From the NCBI GenBank assembly GCA_025935595.1, contig JAICUZ010000153.1:1-6651 (forward strand): a DNA stretch of 6,651 bases. The letters are read 5' to 3'. The position numbers were made by a program, and so were the translations under genes. The DNA is from Burkholderiales bacterium. Its GTDB lineage: Bacteria; Actinomycetota; Thermoleophilia; Gaiellales; Gaiellaceae. The notes beneath the pieces were generated by a model. That model had not been told where the DNA came from and ran no database searches. It saw nothing but the letters and a program-made list of their open reading frames with translations. Positions 5,301 through 6,651 of the stretch are shown here, in pieces (within the stretch, counting starts at the first letter, position 1; each line of letters opens with the position of its first letter).

Positions 5301-6267
5301 GCTGCGCGTCGTCCCCGGCGACCTCGTCCCACCGCGGCGAGAACGCCGCCATTTGCTCTCGGTCGAGGACCTGACACGTGACGACGTCGAGCGGCTGCTT
5401 GCGACCGCCCACTCGTTCGCGGTCTCTCAGGAGCGGGAGACGAAGAAGCTTCCGACGCTTCGCGGCCGGCTCGTGATCAACCTCTTCTACGAGTCCTCCA
5501 CCCGAACCTCGTCCTCCTTCGAGTTGGCCGCGAAGCGGCTCTCGGCCGACACGCTGAACGTCAAATCCGCCGGCTCGTCCGTGGACAAGGGCGAGTCGCT
5601 GAAGGACACGACCCTCACGCTCTCCTCCTACGACCCCGACGTGATCGTGGTGCGGCATCCCGAGGCGGGTGCCGCGAACATCGTCGCGGACAACACCAAG
5701 GCGCGTGTCGTGAACGCCGGCGACGGCAAGCATCAGCATCCGACCCAGGCGCTGCTCGATCTGTACACCCTCCGCGAGGCATTCGGCCGGCTCGACGGGC
5801 TGCACGTCGCGATCGTCGGCGACGTCGCCCACTCGCGGGTTGCGCGGTCGCTCGTGCAGGCCCTCCGGCTCGTCGGCTCGGACGCGATCCTCGTCGGCCC
5901 GCCGACACTCGTGCCGAACGGTCTCGCACCGGTCTCGCACGACATCGCCGCGATCGCCGACGCCGACGTCATCTACGTCCTGCGTATGCAGAAGGAGCGC
6001 ATGCTCGCCGGCGCGAGCTTCGTGCCGACGCTGCGCGAGTACACGGCGCGATGGGGCATCACGCCCGAGCGCGTCGGTGCCGGCCAGCGCGTCATGCACC
6101 CCGGCCCGATGAACCGCGGCGTCGAGCTCGACCCACGGGTCGCCGACTCGCCTGCTTCACTCGTCGTCGACCAGGTGCGCGCCGGGCTGGTCGTCCGCAT
6201 GGCGGTGCTGTACGACCTGCTCACCGCGGGCCCGGTCGCGGTCGAGACCGCTGTGGGGGTGGCGTGA
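5293..6267 (+). CDS. pyrB: Aspartate carbamoyltransferase, catalytic chain
   Basis: This enzyme joins carbamoyl phosphate to aspartate, the second step of pyrimidine synthesis. The 324-residue chain has the normal length for a catalytic subunit. The carbamoyl-phosphate domain shows YESSTRTSSSFE (66-77), with the STRT loop intact, the KGES element of the 80s loop (K99), R121-H122-P123 and HQHPTQALLDLYT (147-159, H149 and Q152). The aspartate domain shows GDVAHSRVARS (176-186), LRMQKER (230-236) and the HPGPMNRG loop (269-276). Most homologues read STRTR; here the second Arg is Ser (S73), while the substrate-binding STRT is kept. It starts 8 bp before the pyrR stop and its stop overlaps the pyrC start in TGATG. 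No regulatory-chain gene (pyrI) is seen in the window. Related class A/B enzymes form complexes with dihydroorotase; the pyrB-pyrC adjacency fits this but does not prove it. Confidence 0.96.
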   Translation: MSELRVVPGDLVPPRRERRHLLSVEDLTRDDVERLLATAHSFAVSQERETKKLPTLRGRLVINLFYESSTRTSSSFELAAKRLSADTLNVKSAGSSVDKGESLKDTTLTLSSYDPDVIVVRHPEAGAANIVADNTKARVVNAGDGKHQHPTQALLDLYTLREAFGRLDGLHVAIVGDVAHSRVARSLVQALRLVGSDAILVGPPTLVPNGLAPVSHDIAAIADADVIYVLRMQKERMLAGASFVPTLREYTARWGITPERVGAGQRVMHPGPMNRGVELDPRVADSPASLVVDQVRAGLVVRMAVLYDLLTAGPVAVETAVGVA

Positions 6268-6651
6268 TGCTCGCCGGTCCGGCCGGACGCGAAAACATCG
6301 TCGTGCGCGGCGCGCGCATCGTCGACCCACTCGAGAGAGTCGATGCTGTGCTCGACGTTCGCATCGACAACGGCGTGATCGCGCAGATCGGCGAACGGCT
6401 CGACGCGAACGAGCATCGCGTCGTCGACGCGGCCGGACAGACCCTCGTGCCGGCGTTCGTCGATCCGCACGTGCACCTCCGCACACCTGGACGCGAGGAT
6501 GAGGAGACGATCGCGTCGGGGACAGCAGCGGCGGCGGCAGGCGGCTACTGCGCGATCCTCGCGATGCCGAACACCGATCCGGTCGTCGACGACCCGGGAA
6601 CTATCCGCGACCTGCGTGCGCGTGCGGAGACCGAGGCCCACATTCCGGTCG
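6267..6651 (+). CDS. pyrC: Dihydroorotase, N-terminal part (cut by window end)
   Basis: Dihydroorotase cyclises carbamoyl aspartate to dihydroorotate, the third step of pyrimidine synthesis. The 128 visible residues cover the start of an amidohydrolase protein. First comes a beta-sandwich segment with IVVRGARIVDP (11-21) and VDAAGQTLVPAFVDPHVHLRTPG (53-75), which holds the metal-binding HVH (68-70) and substrate-contacting R72. Then come ETIASGTAAAAAGGY (80-94) and MPNTDPV (100-106) with N102. The HVHLRTPG and MPNT motifs mark the class I (long) type found in Gram-positive bacteria. The ATG overlaps the pyrB stop in TGATG and has a G-rich stretch about 8 nt upstream. The remaining metal ligands lie beyond the window; the gene is truncated by the window edge, with no sign of a frameshift. 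Confidence 0.95.
   Translation, partial: MLAGPAGRENIVVRGARIVDPLERVDAVLDVRIDNGVIAQIGERLDANEHRVVDAAGQTLVPAFVDPHVHLRTPGREDEETIASGTAAAAAGGYCAILAMPNTDPVVDDPGTIRDLRARAETEAHIPV

Overview
The window is GC-rich, densely packed bacterial DNA. It most resembles an actinobacterium, perhaps of the deep-branching Thermoleophilia (Gaiella/Solirubrobacter type). That placement is inferred from composition, gene style, apparently leaderless starts behind TAnnnT -10 boxes, Gram-positive-type LexA operators and a pyrR-pyrB-pyrC order; no database comparison was possible. No mobile element, CRISPR array or long empty stretch is visible.

Left part (1-2142): a minus-strand tRNA-Arg(CCG) without an encoded CCA stands back to back with a plus-strand gene pair. 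The first gene is an enolase-superfamily epimerase/racemase of the dipeptide-epimerase branch. The second is a DUF1611 protein with a P-loop. This combination matches the DgcA-DgcN pair of D-glutamate catabolism (N-acetylation of D-Glu, then racemisation of the N-acetyl-amino acid). The tRNA and dgcA may share one symmetrical -10 element.

Centre (2116-3438): a 79-residue protein with one N-terminal membrane segment and one LysM domain has the architecture of the SOS cell-division inhibitor YneA. It sits behind a clear sigma-70-type promoter. One perfect LexA-type palindrome fills most of the -35/-10 spacer, and a second covers the start codon. The -35 element and the first palindrome lie inside the end of dgcN, and the dgcN stop codon is part of the -10 box. 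This is the most striking feature of the window. After a hairpin comes RNase Z (rnz), the enzyme that trims tRNA precursors lacking CCA.

Right part (3412-6651): a minus-strand M29 metallo-aminopeptidase overlaps the rnz end tail to tail and diverges from the pyrimidine operon. The operon begins with a promoter and a short leader. The leader folds into a hairpin carrying a PyrR-binding-loop sequence and masking the pyrR Shine-Dalgarno sequence, as expected for PyrR-dependent translational repression. pyrR, pyrB (aspartate transcarbamoylase) and pyrC (dihydroorotase, cut by the window edge) then follow with overlapping ends, giving steps 2 and 3 of UMP synthesis plus their regulator.
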